From NCBI GenBank assembly GCA_039090855.1, contig CM076996.1, positions 44,792,469-44,856,468 of the forward strand: 64,000 nucleotides of DNA. The letters run 5' to 3'. This DNA is from Macrothele yani (taxonomy: Eukaryota; Arthropoda; Arachnida; Araneae; Macrothelidae). Positions 1 to 12,759 of this stretch are shown here, piece after piece. Within the stretch, counting starts at the first letter, position 1; each line of letters begins with the position of its first letter. The position numbers were made by a program, and so were the translations under genes. The notes beneath the pieces are model-generated. The model was not told the DNA's origin. It was given only the letters and a program-made list of their open reading frames with translations, and made no database searches.

Positions 1-1330
1 ATTTCTAAAACAATTCCCCAAATGCATCTTATTTATCTCCTAGAATGCAGAATGATAAGATTCACGTTATGGCTGATATGGTGAAAAATGATATTGTTGC
101 AAATGTTTTAAACGCAGACTTTCCTTGGTACACCTTATTTATGAATGGAAGCCGTAACAAAAAATGGGAGAAATAATAGCTTTTGGAATCAGATTTGTTC
201 GAAATGGAAAAGTTTTAGAAAAAACTTTATCAGTTGAGATGGCGAACAGCAATGATGCAAAATCATTGGCTAAGATAGCACTCGATTTCTTAGAAGCCTG
301 AAAAATAGATACTAAGTATTTACTTAGTCAATGGTATGACGGAGCCAGTGTTAGTTGTAATGAAAGTAGTAATGACAGATGAAATTCAGTACTTTTTCTG
401 CCAGAGCACAGCCTTATACAATTTTCTCAAGAAAGGAAATATCCGTAACATATATATGAAGGTTAAAAAACTTGTTAGACTTTTAGAACAAAGGTGGTCG
501 GGCCATTTTGAAATCGTTAAATTAATGTTTGAAAATTTCGATGATATTGTCAACTCCCTTAAAGAAATTCAGTTAAATGAAAAGAAAAAGTTCGGTGGAG
601 AAGATGTTGCAATCAGCACTGAATTATTACATACAATGACCAATGACACATTCTGCTTTTGTTTGGTATTGATGAAAAAAATACTCGGAATTTTACATCC
701 AGTAGATACAATTTTACAGAGTCGTACTGCAAGCCTGGAAACATCAAATAAAATTATAAATTCTGTGCACCAAACACTTGTTGACCTTCGAAACATTTCT
801 AATTTTGATGCAACACTTTAGGAGAGTAATTCGTTCTTTAAGAATTCGGAGGATGAGATGAAAAAGCATAGAATTCGTAAAAGATATTCAATGATGGAAA
901 ACTTTATAGTTTACGAATTCATAAATGAGCCTTCAGAAGTCAATCATCGTAATAAACTGCAGTGCATCTACAATGAGACTATTGATTCTGTTCTACAAGA
1001 ACTTGATAAGAGATTTTACAACAACCAAGATTTGATTGCTACAATAACTGCTGTTGAGGAACTGAATGAGGATTTAGAAAAGTATGATGACCTGAAAGAA
1101 CTTGGAATTAATATTCCCCAAAGAGAAGAAATAGTAGTTGCTAAAAATTATATTAAATCTGAAACAAGAACGGAGGACTTGACACGAAAACTCCATGAAA
1201 TGTGAAAAAGCTTTTCCTAATGTGTAAGACCTGGTGGCAACTTGTAGGGGTTTTGCATGCAGTACTGCAATCTGTGAAAGTACTGTTGCTACGCCCCGGG
1301 GCGCCAGATTATTGAATAAAAATAGCTTCA
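1..1330 (+). pseudogene. hAT-family (ZMYM1-like) transposase fragment, broken
   Basis: Pieces of one transposase can be read in different frames: a DUF4371-like stretch from about 160 to 350 (GIRFVRNGKVLEK-like start, then LSQWYDGASV), a middle part at 336-821 containing the LEQRWSGHFE motif, and 858-1205 with a coiled, charged stretch. A weak dimerisation-like segment (CSTAICEST) follows to about 1330. A nonsense codon after residues FLEA near 298 and at least two frame changes break it. The order matches hAT transposases of the zinc-finger MYM-type-1-like group, which act as dimeric DNA transposases. The 5' half lies outside the window. It is not the same family as the hAT copy at 28-39 kb. 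The family call is from motif recognition; the ends were not found. Confidence 0.65.
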
Positions 1331-3896
1331 AGAATTTAGATGTCAGGATGTCAGGCAATGGCTGACGACAAGCAGGTAGACATCAGAATTTAGAATAAAT
1401 ATTTGTGAGCTCTTTTATCGCCGAAATCTTAGGTACTGGTGAAAAGAATTTAGCCTGCAATTTAGCCAATTAAAACCAAGAAATTCTGACACTCATTAAT
1501 TATTCATGCAACTTCAGGATAGGCACGAGAGAATAGACATTTAATCAATTAAAAATAAAACATGAAGATAAATGATGAAGGCGTCTATATACAGAGGATG
1601 GTGAAGGAGGGGCGTCAAATAGACTCGCCCCTTTCGAGACAGCTCATGGGCTGAATTTATCAGTAAAGTTCAATTATTACTCATTGGCTTATACACAGTC
1701 CGGCTTTAAAACAGTTCTCAGCCGACGAAAGTCTATTTGCTGACCGGAGCCAATTATTTCACAACTGGCATGCATACATAAATTCAGTACTTACAGATAT
1801 GCAGCTTTATCTTAGGTATCCATATATGGTGCACTCACTTTGTTATATGCACTCACTAATATTTGATGTATTTTCGCTTTGGAAGCGCACCTGTGTGACG
1901 GCCCGCCCATTTCAGAGCGCGCACTATAACCAATGGAGAGGAGTCTAACCCCATCTCCCACTTTCTCTCGCGCACACACCTTTGTTGATTCCCCTGCATG
2001 AAGCCAGGGACGCATTTATGCGCACCAATGTCGTAGTGGAACGAAGCCGCTGATGTGATTGAAGGATCCGTTCGTCTGCTCGTCCCAGCTGATCCGTCCG
2101 TCTGTCCAACGGTGATTCGCCTTACATCACGAGTTGTGCATCTCAGTCACTTGCGGCTGCAATTCCATCACTTCGTGTAACTTCCGGGATGCTGCTGCAT
2201 TTCTCTGTAGAAATTTACATCCAGTACTTCGTGCAATCTAGCACCAGGAAAAGAGTCATCTTCCTCCCTCCTATTTCTTCGCGGTAACATCAACCGCCCG
2301 GCTGCACTTTGTATAGCTGGCCGGCATCTTCGGACAGAAGCTTTTCTTCCGCCGTTAACTCCGAGCAAGATCAATCCCGACCCGCTCCCCGAGTCTAGTT
2401 CCCTTCACGGCTTTGAAATAGACTACTCTTTTTCGCTTGTTCACATTTTGATAACAAATTCCTTGCTTCGTCGTTAGGGGTCTGTTTTAACTCTTTTGTC
2501 AGCCTTATTGTTTCCTGAAAGCATTCGGCGCGATGAAGAGGTAAGAAATGCATGCCTCTGCATTCAGAATATGTGGTGGGTCCACTCACCGATAGTACGG
2601 GAATACATAACTTAACTAACAGTTCTTTGTCCTGCCAAGTTTCGGATTAGCAAACGCCATAAGTTTTCCGATCTGTTGACACTTACACGGCCTCCCAAAT
2701 TGACCGACACGCACTTTGGGGGTGACGCATCGCGTTCCCCACCGCAAACGACACATGTTCCACTTCAGATTTCTGCCTTCCAAGAAAAGGGGCTTTTATC
2801 TCTTTTCTTCTTTTGCAATGCGGGAAACCACTAGCTGTTAACTTTTCACACAACAATTAACATTGTTTCCGCCTCTTGCAAAACCTGCTAATCGAATTCA
2901 TTACCGTACCCCAAAGTCGTAACAGAACTTTTTCAGCCCTTAAAAATATTGACAGACCCCAGGGCGCAAAACATGTCTTGTCAAAGACAGGCAGATTTAG
3001 TGCTATTGAGCTTTGAAAAAAATATAAAAAATTTGGACTCCTCAATTTTTTTGAAGAAATTCAATGATATGGCTGACAGAAAATTGCAACTATTCTAAAA
3101 TGAAAAAAAAAAAAAAAGCCAAATATATATAAGTTTTAACTTTAACCCTCTGTCGTTTTCTGATCTTTCTGTTTCTTTTCTTTTTTTTTTAATTTTTACC
3201 AAACAAATTTCAGACTGTGTATCAGAGCAATTACTACGATCACTCTATTCGCAAAAATAGCCTAAACCTTTCATCAGAACAAAAAAAAAAAAGGAGCCAA
3301 CTACGTGGCTACAAAGGCAACAGTGGCCAACAACAGGGTAAGTTCATTTTCTGAATAATACATGGATCTTGATTCCATTTGCCCAAATATCATATTTAGT
3401 CTAATCTAGGTTTAAGCAATCGAAAAAAATATTTTAACATTTGATCCGAAAAATTGTGCATTTCAGCTAAATTAGATTATTGTAGTATTTTGCTTAATAA
3501 GTTAATCAAAAACCTTGAGCGTAATGTAACTGTGCTGAAATTCATCAGGAATAAAAATATCTTAATCCACTGCCTAATGTATGAATTTTGAACAAAGTTC
3601 CGCGCCTCGCAATTCTTGCTTGTTCTAATGTGAAAAATAGCATTAGTTAGTAATTTTAATGCTGTTTTGAAATTGAATAAAAAAATTCGTAGAAGTTTGA
3701 AAACTCAAATGCCCATGATCGGAACTTTTGTTGTATTTTAAATTATGCTACGTTAAAATTTGCATAAAATGCGTTAGCAAAATCGTTAAAGTTCGACTAC
3801 CTTTGTGTAATGATTAAATTTTTCGGCTTGTCCTTCTATTAAAAAAGAATAGGACAAGCTATTACAATTGGTCCAGCAACGTGAGTTTGAACTCAA
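1331..3896. other. No gene recognised; GC-richer block inside
   Basis: No coding region could be supported here. Between about 1850 and 2770 the sequence is clearly richer in G+C and CpG than its surroundings and contains a CCAAT motif beside a CTATAA run (about 1922-1936). From 2800 on it returns to AT-rich DNA with A and T runs (3104-3118, 3180-3190). The short reading frames on both strands show no known motif. Confidence 0.4.
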
Positions 3897-4082
3897 ATGG
3901 TGTTTTCTACACGTTCAGAGGGTGGAGAATATGAATATGAACAATATCTCAAAAGTTTATGTATCCTATATGTACATCTATTAGCCTGTCAGCACGGTAA
4001 CGTCCATAATTATGCACCGATTGAGTTGATTTTTGGTACAAAAATCAGATTTCCCAATCCCTTGGATTCTGTTAACCAGTAA
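3897..4082 (+). pseudogene. Possible Ty3/Gypsy-type integrase C-terminal scrap
   Basis: The 61-residue frame ends in YAPIELIFGTKIRFPNPL, which resembles the stretch following the catalytic glutamate of Gypsy-type retrotransposon integrases, where a P-x-E-L-x-F-G-x-K/R pattern is usual. Nothing upstream or downstream supports a longer pol gene, so if correct it is a short relic. The match could be chance. Confidence 0.3.
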
Positions 4083-5684
4083 AATTGGTCTAAAAGGAGC
4101 CCAAAAGGGGCCCCAAAATTTTTGAAAATTCACAAAATAATAACAAAAAAATAACCCGTTTTTTTTTTGAGGAAAATGGCCAACAATGTATGATTTTTTA
4201 TGTAATTTTGCATTTTGAATCGAATGAAAGTAGTTTCATTGAGCTATGACACATAGTTCTAGAGATAGAAGCAAAAAAATATATTTGGCGATTATTTTGG
4301 CGTGTTTGAGCTAGCTTTGGAAGTAATGATTGAAAAATGAAATAAAGGGAAAATAAACAATTCAAATAAAAAATCATTTGTTACTTTAGATACGACTAAT
4401 TGCGTGATAAAGTTTTATTAAATCGCAAAAGTTTTGTTAAAGTCTCAAAATTTCAACACTATTAAATTTTTTAACATCATTAAATTAAAGAAAAATAAAC
4501 AAAGTAAAACATCGTTTCGACTTGATAGCAATATTACTTGGGGCCTAACGCTTTACGGCGTTTCAACCCCTGGTGGAATATGCAAACCTTCAAGAGACCA
4601 AAATGGGTTCCGCAGGTGAGGGAAGGGTGGGAATCATTTGCTGTTTTAAATGCAATAAATTGCACGATGGAGATTTTGTTCCTTGTTTTACGAGGACATG
4701 GCATGCTCTTAACGTCAGCACTTGAGCTGCGCGTCGGACTTTTTTTCTCGAGCCCCCCCCCCCCTCCTTCCTGCATGTTTTGAAGCCCTCCTTTGGCCTT
4801 CTTGGCTGGTTACGGCTCTGCCTTGAGTAAATCTGCTTTTTTTTTTTTTTTTTTTTTTTTGTTAATTCTTCAGCTAAACTCCATAATTACTCGAATTACA
4901 CAGCGCTTGGGTGACGGGTTCAAGTTTTATTGCCGTACACTGTGGAGTAATTTATCATCTCAATGATGAGTTACCTAATGCAAATAATATAAACACTCCT
5001 CACAACAACAGACGGCGCCACATGACAGATAAGTTTCTAAAAGTCTTGTTGTAGAACCTGTTGATTGTGCAAGACACTCTTTTAATTTTTTATCGCAGAA
5101 TTTCAACAATTTGATGAGCATTCATCATATTCTCATATTTTCCATTAATATTCATCTAAATAGTTTCTCACTTTTGTCGCAGCAGGAATATATGTTCTGT
5201 ATACAGTATACACTGAAACTTCTGCATAGTTCATAGCAATGAAGTAGCCATGACTTCTTTTCAGGATTCGATTCGAAAACCCTTAGAAGTAAAAATTGTA
5301 GAAGCAATAGCTGTCAGAAGCACGATTCACAAACACTTTAGCCGAGTTAAACTACAAAGATAAAAAGACAATTTTTACTTGAATTTCTTTACAGTTTTTA
5401 CTTGAATTTCTCAGCAAGAAATCTTATTGATCTGAACCCTAAGAAGATTTAGTCGTAATAACCAGGGGTGGGTTGTGTGGACCAAACCAGGCCAGAAAAT
5501 GCGGTTCACTACAAAAAAAAAAAAAAAAAAAAAAAATGAGACGTTTCTATAGCAGAACACCTCATAAATTTCCTCATGAAAAAAAATCTGTTAGATACTG
5601 GATGCAGTGTTTCTTTCAGGACTTTTTGACCGGGGTGCTAATGCAACCTTAGAGGGGGCAAGTTTCCCGTTTGTTATATATATA
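4083..5684. other. No gene recognised; homopolymer-rich intergenic DNA
   Basis: AT-rich sequence with a poly(C) run near 4755, poly(T) near 4839-4860 and poly(A) at about 5512-5536. No motif-bearing reading frame and no clear terminal repeats were seen. Confidence 0.4.
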
Positions 5685-5877
5685 TACTATCTACCAACAA
5701 GTAATTGGACACCCCTGGAATCGACGACATCTGCGGTCCTGATGCACGTCACGGCCGCCGCCGTTAAATATCGTGTGGGAAACAGCAACGCAAATAGTCG
5801 CATGCAAGATGCCACGCAGTTCGGAGCTCTCTGATTTCGAGAAAGGTGTAATCGTCGGAATACCGAGCCTTGGCTTT
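5685..5877 (+). mobile_element. Tc1-like element, 5' end fragment
   Basis: A Tc1-type terminal sequence (ctaccaacaagtaattggac) begins just after a TA run at 5685. It is followed 120 bp later by an ATG at 5809 opening MPRSSELSDFEKGVIVG, the usual start of the first helix-turn-helix of a Tc1 transposase. The reading breaks after about 20 residues, where the terminal block of the inverted PLE copy begins. The rest of the transposon is missing. Confidence 0.65.
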
Positions 5878-8560
5878 ATCAAGGACCAGCAAAACTCTGC
5901 ATTTTCTCATTTCCACAAAGACCTATTTGGGAATGGGTTTCTGCAAAGTTATAAATGCAAGTAATAAGCCCACCAAAAAATTTTTTTAAAAAATATATAT
6001 ATGTCATAACCCCCACAGAGTTGTATGACGAAGCTTTAGTTAATATTTTAGCATGCATCCATAACTTTCCTGGCCCAACCCATGCTCTTCATCTGTTACT
6101 AACAAACAGAAAGAAGATGACCATAGAAAACCCAAGTTGTAAGAGTGACATAATGAATCAGAAATAATGTTCAGCAATAACACATTGCCAAATTACCTAG
6201 TCGCCTAAGAGAGAATTTAAACCTGAATACCAATAGTAAAGTACTACAAATTCTTAAACATTGCAATAAAGAAAGGGAAATATTAATTTTTTTCTAAAGC
6301 ACAGATTCTTGAAAGAAAACTGGATTACAAAAACCCCCTCCTACTCTACAACTTCTGACAACACAAAAACGAGAATAAAATAAAGACAATAATAAACTAA
6401 AGAAATGCTTTGTGTAGGTTATATGACAAAAAAAAATTAGTTGCAATATGTACAAAGTATTTCAGAAGTGCTTTAAGTGCATAATTAAGTAGTTATTAAG
6501 ATCTTTATGACATTGAAAACACATCGTTGACTACAAGAACAAAAAAAAAAACTGCCAGCTGCTTAGCCTAAGTGCCCTAAAAAACGCGCAAAGTTACCAA
6601 GAAAAGAGGGAGTTAAAATCCGCAAAAAAGTTAACAGACTTGCTAGTGCCTAAATGCTTAAAGCAAAAATTAGAAAAAATGTTCAAAAAGTTCAAACATT
6701 GAACTTGGAAAACCCAGAATCTAAAGACAATGAAGAGAGCTTACTTACCTCTTATGCAACTTAACTTCTTCCACTCTTGAAGAAAACATGGCCGACCTTT
6801 TACATCAAACTTTCATTCACCCCTACCACTCCCTAGTCGCTGGGGGCAGTGTGGGTGGAGCTGAAGGCCTCCACACACTGAAAAAAATCCTACTCGCGGA
6901 GATTTATGTAATTAAGATTGTGGACCTGTTTGATCAGAAAGAGCAGAATTAACTCTCCAGAATACATGAGAAATATAATGAAATACACAAGTAGTGTATT
7001 TAATAACCTTTGCATGTATTTAATCACCTTGGTGAGCTTCTATAGGCTATTCAGAACCCTATTAATTTTAATGTTAGTTTTACTATTTTTAGTATAGCTG
7101 TTCTAGTGAGTGAACTAGTTTTCTTTTATATTTATTTTTATTTTATTTTATAAACAGATTTTTAAGTTTTTTTTTTGGTGATTTTGTCTATATTATTTAA
7201 TTTTTTATTTTTAATAGGACCTTCTTATCCATAGCACTAAGGTTCCTTTTTGTAGTTAATATGCATCCTCTAGACCAACTTCCAAAGAAAGGCTTTCATT
7301 GGTCAGAATCATATTATTAACTGTGTAGAAAATTAAAGCAGATCTGCCAACCTTACTCTATTATTCAGAATAATTTTTCTTAAAGTTCTTTTGATAAAAG
7401 AAGTAGGAATTTTGTTGTCTAGAAAACTTTCTAATAGTATATTAATGTGGTAATTGAAGTCCAAATTGTTGCTGCAAATTCTTGAAATTCTAAGCACCTG
7501 AGAAATTAGTACATTCTCAATTACTTTGGTTGATATGTTATTATTCCAGTGTATATATTTAATTACTTTGAAAGGAAAATTAACTCTTTTATCAAAGAGG
7601 CTAATGGATGGGTTACCTCTGTTAAGTTTAATGCTTAAGTCTAGGAACTCTAGTTCCTGATTACAGTGGTTGGTTTTACATAAGTTAAGAGAGCTAGGAT
7701 AGATATTATCAAAATCACTCTCTATAACTTCTGAATTATTTATTCACAGCAGATCGTCAATATATCTAAAGGTGTGAAGGTAGTTATCGGAGCTAGCGGA
7801 GTGAATTTTAATGAATTTATATTCCTTAAAAAACAGGAATAGATTTGCAATACTTGTGGATGTTGACGTTCCCATAGGGATACCGTTTACTTGCTTATAG
7901 AGAGTATTATTATATAAGATATGGTTATTTTTTATGCAGCAATTGAGATAAGAGTTCCAGGCTCCTACATTAAAAAATTGGTTAAGTTTAAATTCTGCAT
8001 ACAGCTCTTTAAAGGTAGTGATTATATCTGATAGAGGCAGATTAGTATATAGGTTCTCAAAATCATAACTATTAATATCTAAGGGATTTACTTCGAGTAT
8101 AGTGGAAATTACTTCTGCATTATTATTAATTATCCAAAAATCTCTGTACTTCAAATTAGTACAGTTACTAATATGTTTCAAGACCTTCTTTAAGAAGATG
8201 TCTTCAAAAGCTAGATCAATTTTCTTTTTATGACTCCTAACTCCACTAGCTATGAATCTGAACTTCACTGGATCTTTATGAAACTTAACAGTTGCAAAAA
8301 GAAAGGGAATTTCAGGCTCATGTCTTCTCATTTGTGGAATTTTAAGTTTCTTGAAGAATGCCTTAAAACCCAGACAAAAAATACTGGTGAAAATGAGCCA
8401 TTCCTTGAGTGGTCCACCGGGAATACTACGATTTGATGAGCCTTTTGTAAAGGAGAAAAAAATAGAAGAAATTGGAAGATGGATCAAATTGATCTAATAG
8501 GAAAGATCCCACAGGAAAAGTAGAGAAATATTAAAATTTTGGAAGCATACGGCTTCTCGT
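5868..8560 (-). mobile_element. Penelope-like element copy 1 (PLE-1), inverted
   Basis: Reading on the minus strand, a reverse transcriptase (8487-7333) is followed by about 1.4 kb of T-rich non-coding sequence. It ends in a block at about 5965-5868 (cagaaaccca, then tttgctggtccttgataaag) that recurs at the 3' ends of the two other PLE copies at about 23056-23160 and 26130-26225. The shared terminal block defines the 3' boundary. The 5' boundary near 8560 is only approximate. No GIY-YIG endonuclease domain was recognised after the RT. Confidence 0.6.
7333..8487 (-). pseudogene. PLE-1 reverse transcriptase, one in-frame TGA
   Basis: The frame carries the RT blocks FATVKFHKDPVKFRFIAS, NSYDFENLYTNL (palm aspartate), KQVNGIPMGTSTS (template grip) and FRYIDDLL (7753-7767, catalytic YIDD). 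A TGA at 7744-7746 follows directly, but the same frame stays open for about 135 more codons, reading LEFLDLSIKLNRGN, SLFDKRVNF and VIENVLISQVLRISRIC before TAA at 7333. That tail matches the two other copies, so the TGA is a nonsense mutation, not the true end. The motif spacing and the IPMG...YIDD combination fit Penelope-like RTs. The amino end is unclear. Confidence 0.7.
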
Positions 8561-8840
8561 TTAAGTGTCATTTCCTTCTCAGAAGAGTGCACATTTTATA
8601 TACAAACGCTTGTGTCTCCATCTATCGATAACTAGTTTGTGCAGTTTGAGACAGTTCTTAGATTTCAGTTTTTTGACTTGTGAGTTTATAGCTTCCGCTG
8701 TGCTCCTGCCCCCATCATGGGAGGCACAGCTGTCGATAATAACTGAGTACTGACACGTATTATTAATAATATGATTTTTTTTTCTTATGGGAGTTCTGCA
8801 TCTTTAAAATAGCATTGTGCGATACTGTAGTTCTTCCAGC

Positions 8841-9480
8841 AGAGGCGGGTTTAGACATAACAGAGCCATCGGACAAGAAAAATCGGACGCCCCTAAGTAA
8901 ACGTATTTTGATGTAAAGCAATTACTTCTAATCTAAAATTCGTCTTTAAATTATGTACGGATATTTTATTACGAAAAATATCATCGTATTCTCAAGAACA
9001 ACCCCGTAGAATTTGTAGCACCTGTGTAATTTAAAACTAGCGTTTGACAGAGGCGTATACAGAATTTTTTTTCGGGGACAGCCGATCGAAAATGGAAGTT
9101 TTTGAAATCCATCAGGACAAAATGAAAGTTAATGAAAAAAAGAAGAAAAAGTTAAAGTACCATTTTATGTTGTAAGTCGGTGCATCTTTATGAAATTAAA
9201 GCATTTTTTCTAACGTAAGTCGCATTTTAACAAAGAAGTGAAATACTTTCGGAGGGGGCCAAGGACCCCTTGGCCTCCCCTCTAAATACGCCCTTGCTTT
9301 TAAAATAAAAATTTAAAACATAGTTTCCTCGCAAATTTAATTTACATAATTTTGAAACCTCAGTTCACCATCAATTTTGTATTTACAAATAAAATTTCTC
9401 GATGTTGACATACTTATGAAACATTTACCTGCAATTTTGCATTTAAAGTTTCAACGTAAGTAATGTTACATTGAAACTTT
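8841..9480 (-). mobile_element. hAT terminal remnant (same family as 28-39 kb element)
   Basis: From gaggcgggtttag at 8841 the sequence tracks the left end of the hAT element at 28019-28400: the same cggacgcccctaagtaaac run, the same attctcaagaacaaccc run, and the same cctgcaa...tttgcatttaaa block near 9440. Only the 3' non-coding end is left, with no transposase. It is interrupted by a MITE at 9050-9298, so it is the older of the two. Confidence 0.65.
9050..9298. mobile_element. hAT-type MITE nested in hAT remnant
   Basis: About 249 bp bounded by CAGAGGCGTA on the left and TACGCCCTTG on the right, which are imperfect inverted ends. It interrupts sequence that is continuous in the hAT copy at 28.2 kb. 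Flanking octamers agree only partly (gcgtttga, gcttttaa). A second copy lies in the opposite orientation at 59437-59672. It is too short to encode a protein. Confidence 0.55.
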
Positions 9481-9748
9481 AATGTGAGATCATAAAACGC
9501 AGTGTGCTGTTGTAAAACAGGACGTGACAACGACATTTGAACAACGTGCACATAAAACGATCATATCGATAAAATCTAAATTAATATAAAACTTGAATCT
9601 TATATCTGTATTATAAGGTTTTTGATATAAAATATTTCATTTATATTATAAACGGTGTTAAATGTATTGATTTGGACACCTCCACATTAATATGAATTCC
9701 ACAAGAACCGTAACCCTTACCTTATACTTCAAACAACATAAGTATAAA

Positions 9749-10166
9749 CAGTAGCGCAACCAGAAGGAATTTCCGGGGGGGGCATGGGCAGTGGCACACG
9801 GAATTTTCCCAAGGTGAGGGTGACTTCCCCTAAATTTACAGGGGGAAATAAGTTGCCATAACAATTAAGAAGGAGGTTGACTTTTGTACATTTATTTTTA
9901 TCCAGTTACTAGTAATGTTTACAGTACAAGAAAGTTAAATGATTAGAAGAAGCAGTAGGTGAAATTCTTTTCCTGGTTAGATTTTTCTAAATTTATTTAA
10001 CAGAACTACTCCCTTATAATTATTGTATGTATAATTATACGGTACATGATTAAGAAGTATATGTAGATCGCGTATCATGATTATTTGTTTCAAACTTCGA
10101 CGTAATTATTTTCCGCTCTGCCTGAACAGGGGGGGGGCATCGGCCCTCCCCGTGGGTGCGCCACTG
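9749..10166. mobile_element. Non-autonomous hAT MITE, 418 bp, perfect 8-bp TSD
   Basis: Inverted ends cagtagcgcaacc (9749) and gggtgcgccactg (ending 10166) are flanked by an identical octamer agtataaa at 9741-9748 and 10167-10174. An 8-bp duplication is the hallmark of hAT insertion. No coding capacity is visible, and G and C runs lie just inside both ends. Confidence 0.75.
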
Positions 10167-10258
10167 AGTATAAAAATACATCACGATTCCTTCTGCACCC
10201 CCTCCCCCCCCCCCTTTCATTTTCTTTCATTACACAAATACTGATTTTATTACACTTA

Positions 10259-11537
10259 CAGAGGATGTTCAAACATTTTTAGAACGTTTTTGATATAAGA
10301 AATTACAGAAAATAAAAGAAGTTCAAGGAATTGTAACTGGCAACAGCGTGTTAGATGAACATGAAAGAAACATCTGCTGCAGTTAAATATCGTCTGCTAA
10401 GAAAATGGCGCGCATAAACAAGCTATGGATAGAAGGTTATGTTTTTGCCGAACAGAAATATTCGTATTCTGTGATTAAAAACTATGTGAAATTAATGGAA
10501 TTAGCATTTCTAAATGTAAAATAAGCAATATTACTAATAATAGAGGGGAAAATCGTCAAGTAGTGCTTTTAACAGGAAAAAGAACACCAAACGAATATCC
10601 AAAGAGCGTACCTACTTTTACGACTATTTCAAAAGTAAGGTCTCTGGTTTTAAAAGAAATTCCACTGACTCAAAATGTTATCGCTAAGTTCTTAAATATC
10701 AACTTTAAACAAGGTAATAAACAAAGATTTGAATCTGAAAAAAACAAAACAAAAAAACCTCATAATGCTCACCGCCTTTTGCTTACGGACCTGACCTGGC
10801 GCGCGTTGACTTGTTCCTGAAAATCACTTAGCCGGAGACAGATGGAAAATTTATTGTGACTGTTGATGAAGTATTTATCTACCTAAACGACTGTAACAAA
10901 TAAGAAAAGTCGTTTTAGAAACACAAAAGAACAGAAAAAGATTTATAAACTTGGTTCCAAAAACTCAAAGAAAGTTAAAGTAAAGGATTCATGATTATTG
11001 CTGGTTTCTCGCACAATAAGAAATTAAAGTTAAAAAAAGTTGAAAAGAATGTTCTACATATTACCAAAATAATGTGGGAAATCCTATATTTAAAGAAGAA
11101 ATACCATTCTTTTATCCACAGAGCCTTGAAAGAGTAGAACTCCATCACGATAAGGCTACTAGTCATGCATCCAAATCTACCATTCTATTTCTTGAAAAAT
11201 AAAAAAAACAGACTGGTATCAAGTCTATAACCTTTTGCTCATATTCCTTCAAAGTCCCCTGATGTGTCACCCATGGACTGTTGTGCTTTTGGACTACTAA
11301 AAAGAGTGCTTTCTAAACGCAGACTTAGAACGATGATTGGCTATGGAAAGTAGTGGAAAGGAAGAGGAATAAAATACCAATTTTAAGGAATGTCCTGTTA
11401 TCTTGGAAATTTAGATGTAGGTTCACGTAGTCCAAAGAAAGGGCTATCAAATAGAACATTTAAGAAAGAAATAATTTTATTTTAAACATTAATTACATTG
11501 CTGAAAAATCGTTCTAAAAATGTGTGAACATCCTCTT
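10259..11537 (+). mobile_element. Decayed mariner-like transposon
   Basis: Terminal inverted repeats of about 28 bp (cagaggatgttcaaacattt at 10259, reverse complement ending 11537) are flanked by TA on both sides. The 1.28-kb length is typical of a mariner-like element. It carries one transposase on the plus strand, now broken. Confidence 0.75.
10405..11400 (+). pseudogene. Mariner-like transposase, multiple frameshifts
   Basis: The ATG at 10405 opens a helix-turn-helix start (INKLWIEGYVFAEQ); the frame shifts near 10500, then 10563-10820 continues (VPTFTTISKVRSLVL). The catalytic region survives in scraps: TVDEVFIYLND near 10862 (first Asp), HHDKATSHAS near 11148 (second Asp), and SPDVSPMDCCAFGLLK near 11260 (third Asp). 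The third residue is Asp, as in DDxD mariners, with about 41 residues between the second and third by my count, allowing for a frameshift. Many indels and stops make it inactive. Confidence 0.65.
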
Positions 11538-11635
11538 TAGATGAAAATGAAAACTTCCAGCTCTTATAAAACACAATGCCTTTCAGAAATTTCAGGATAA
11601 TTCTTTGTTTAATAAGGCTTCTACTTCGGGAGAGG

Positions 11636-11836
11636 GCGTCAGTGGCATAGTTCTCTAAGCTCTGATTTCTGATCGTTGGATAGAGCAGGCAAGGTTACGA
11701 TTCCCGTATGAGGCATGGATGGTGTGCTTGTCTTAGGGCACTGGCTTTCTCCTTTTCCTACAACCGCTGCCCAAAACTTAGGGATCGGATGCTGCTTATA
11801 CTCCTTAGAATTGCTCACAGTGGTCGTTAACTTTTT
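11636..11836 (+). mobile_element. SINE-1 copy, highly diverged
   Basis: Recognisable by the order of SINE-1 blocks: tRNA-like A box (gtcagtggcatagt), degenerate B box (ggttacgattccc), gaggcatggatg, ggcactggct and gctcacagtggtcgttaa. Far more diverged than the other copies and without an A tail, so it is an old insertion. Confidence 0.6.
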
Positions 11837-12759
11837 AACCGGCTGAATCGAATTGACTCGGGGTTAACAGAAATCAGCTCGAACGAACATTTTCGGTATC
11901 TGAGAAGTAGGTCGAACGCGGCTGGAACGAGTGTACCTGCGCATCGGAAAACCTTGCTTTCCCCCTTAGCTTTGTTATTCAAAATGGTCATTTAAAGGGG
12001 TGATTCACGTTAATCTTTCCTGTCTTCTTACCTTCTAAAAGAGTTAAAACAATGGCGGCGAACATAAGAAAGGAGAAAGATGTTTGAGTCGCTTGTTTCT
12101 ACCCAGTGGCATAATGTCCGTATCAGGGTGACTACTCCTTCCCCCTTGGTCATGGAGCAGAAAGTAAAGGACTGGAAGCGAGAGCTTATCACAAGTGACA
12201 GGTTTACTGTCGGTACTGGAGATGAGAGGGGAAAGAATTTGTTTTGCGGTAGCTATCATAAAACCCTGTCGTTATGTAGACATTTCTGCTTGTTAAACCC
12301 AGGAAATTTGGGGACCATCTGGTTCATGCACATCGGCCGCTTAAAGGGTTAATCTCCAACATAAAGAAAAAAAAATCGTGAGGCGGGTTTTTTTTTTCTC
12401 ATACTGATGACCATAAGGTTTCGTGAAACTTGTTTTTTCTTATACTTGATAAGCCAGATTTTAACCCACGTCTCAGGAATGGCATTAAAGATTTCACAGT
12501 TCTAGATGGCTAATAATTAAAATAGAAAAGAATGTTGAATTTTATCAGAAGGGCTTCTAAACAGCAGAAAAATAAATTCAAATATTTATCCAATTTCCGA
12601 TAACGGCCACAATTTAAAAGGAAGAAAACTGAGGGGGAGGGGGCTAATGTGCTGTTTCGCCCCTGCGCTCAAATGAGCACGGCGGCAGCTGCCCCATTTG
12701 CCCCAGGGGTTTCTACGCCACTGCTACAATGCTTAAGTTAAGTCACAAAGCTGCAAATG

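Noticed and set aside
4538..4783. 81-residue frame with poly-Pro tail
   Set aside because: It is created by a poly(C) run and has no similarity to known proteins.
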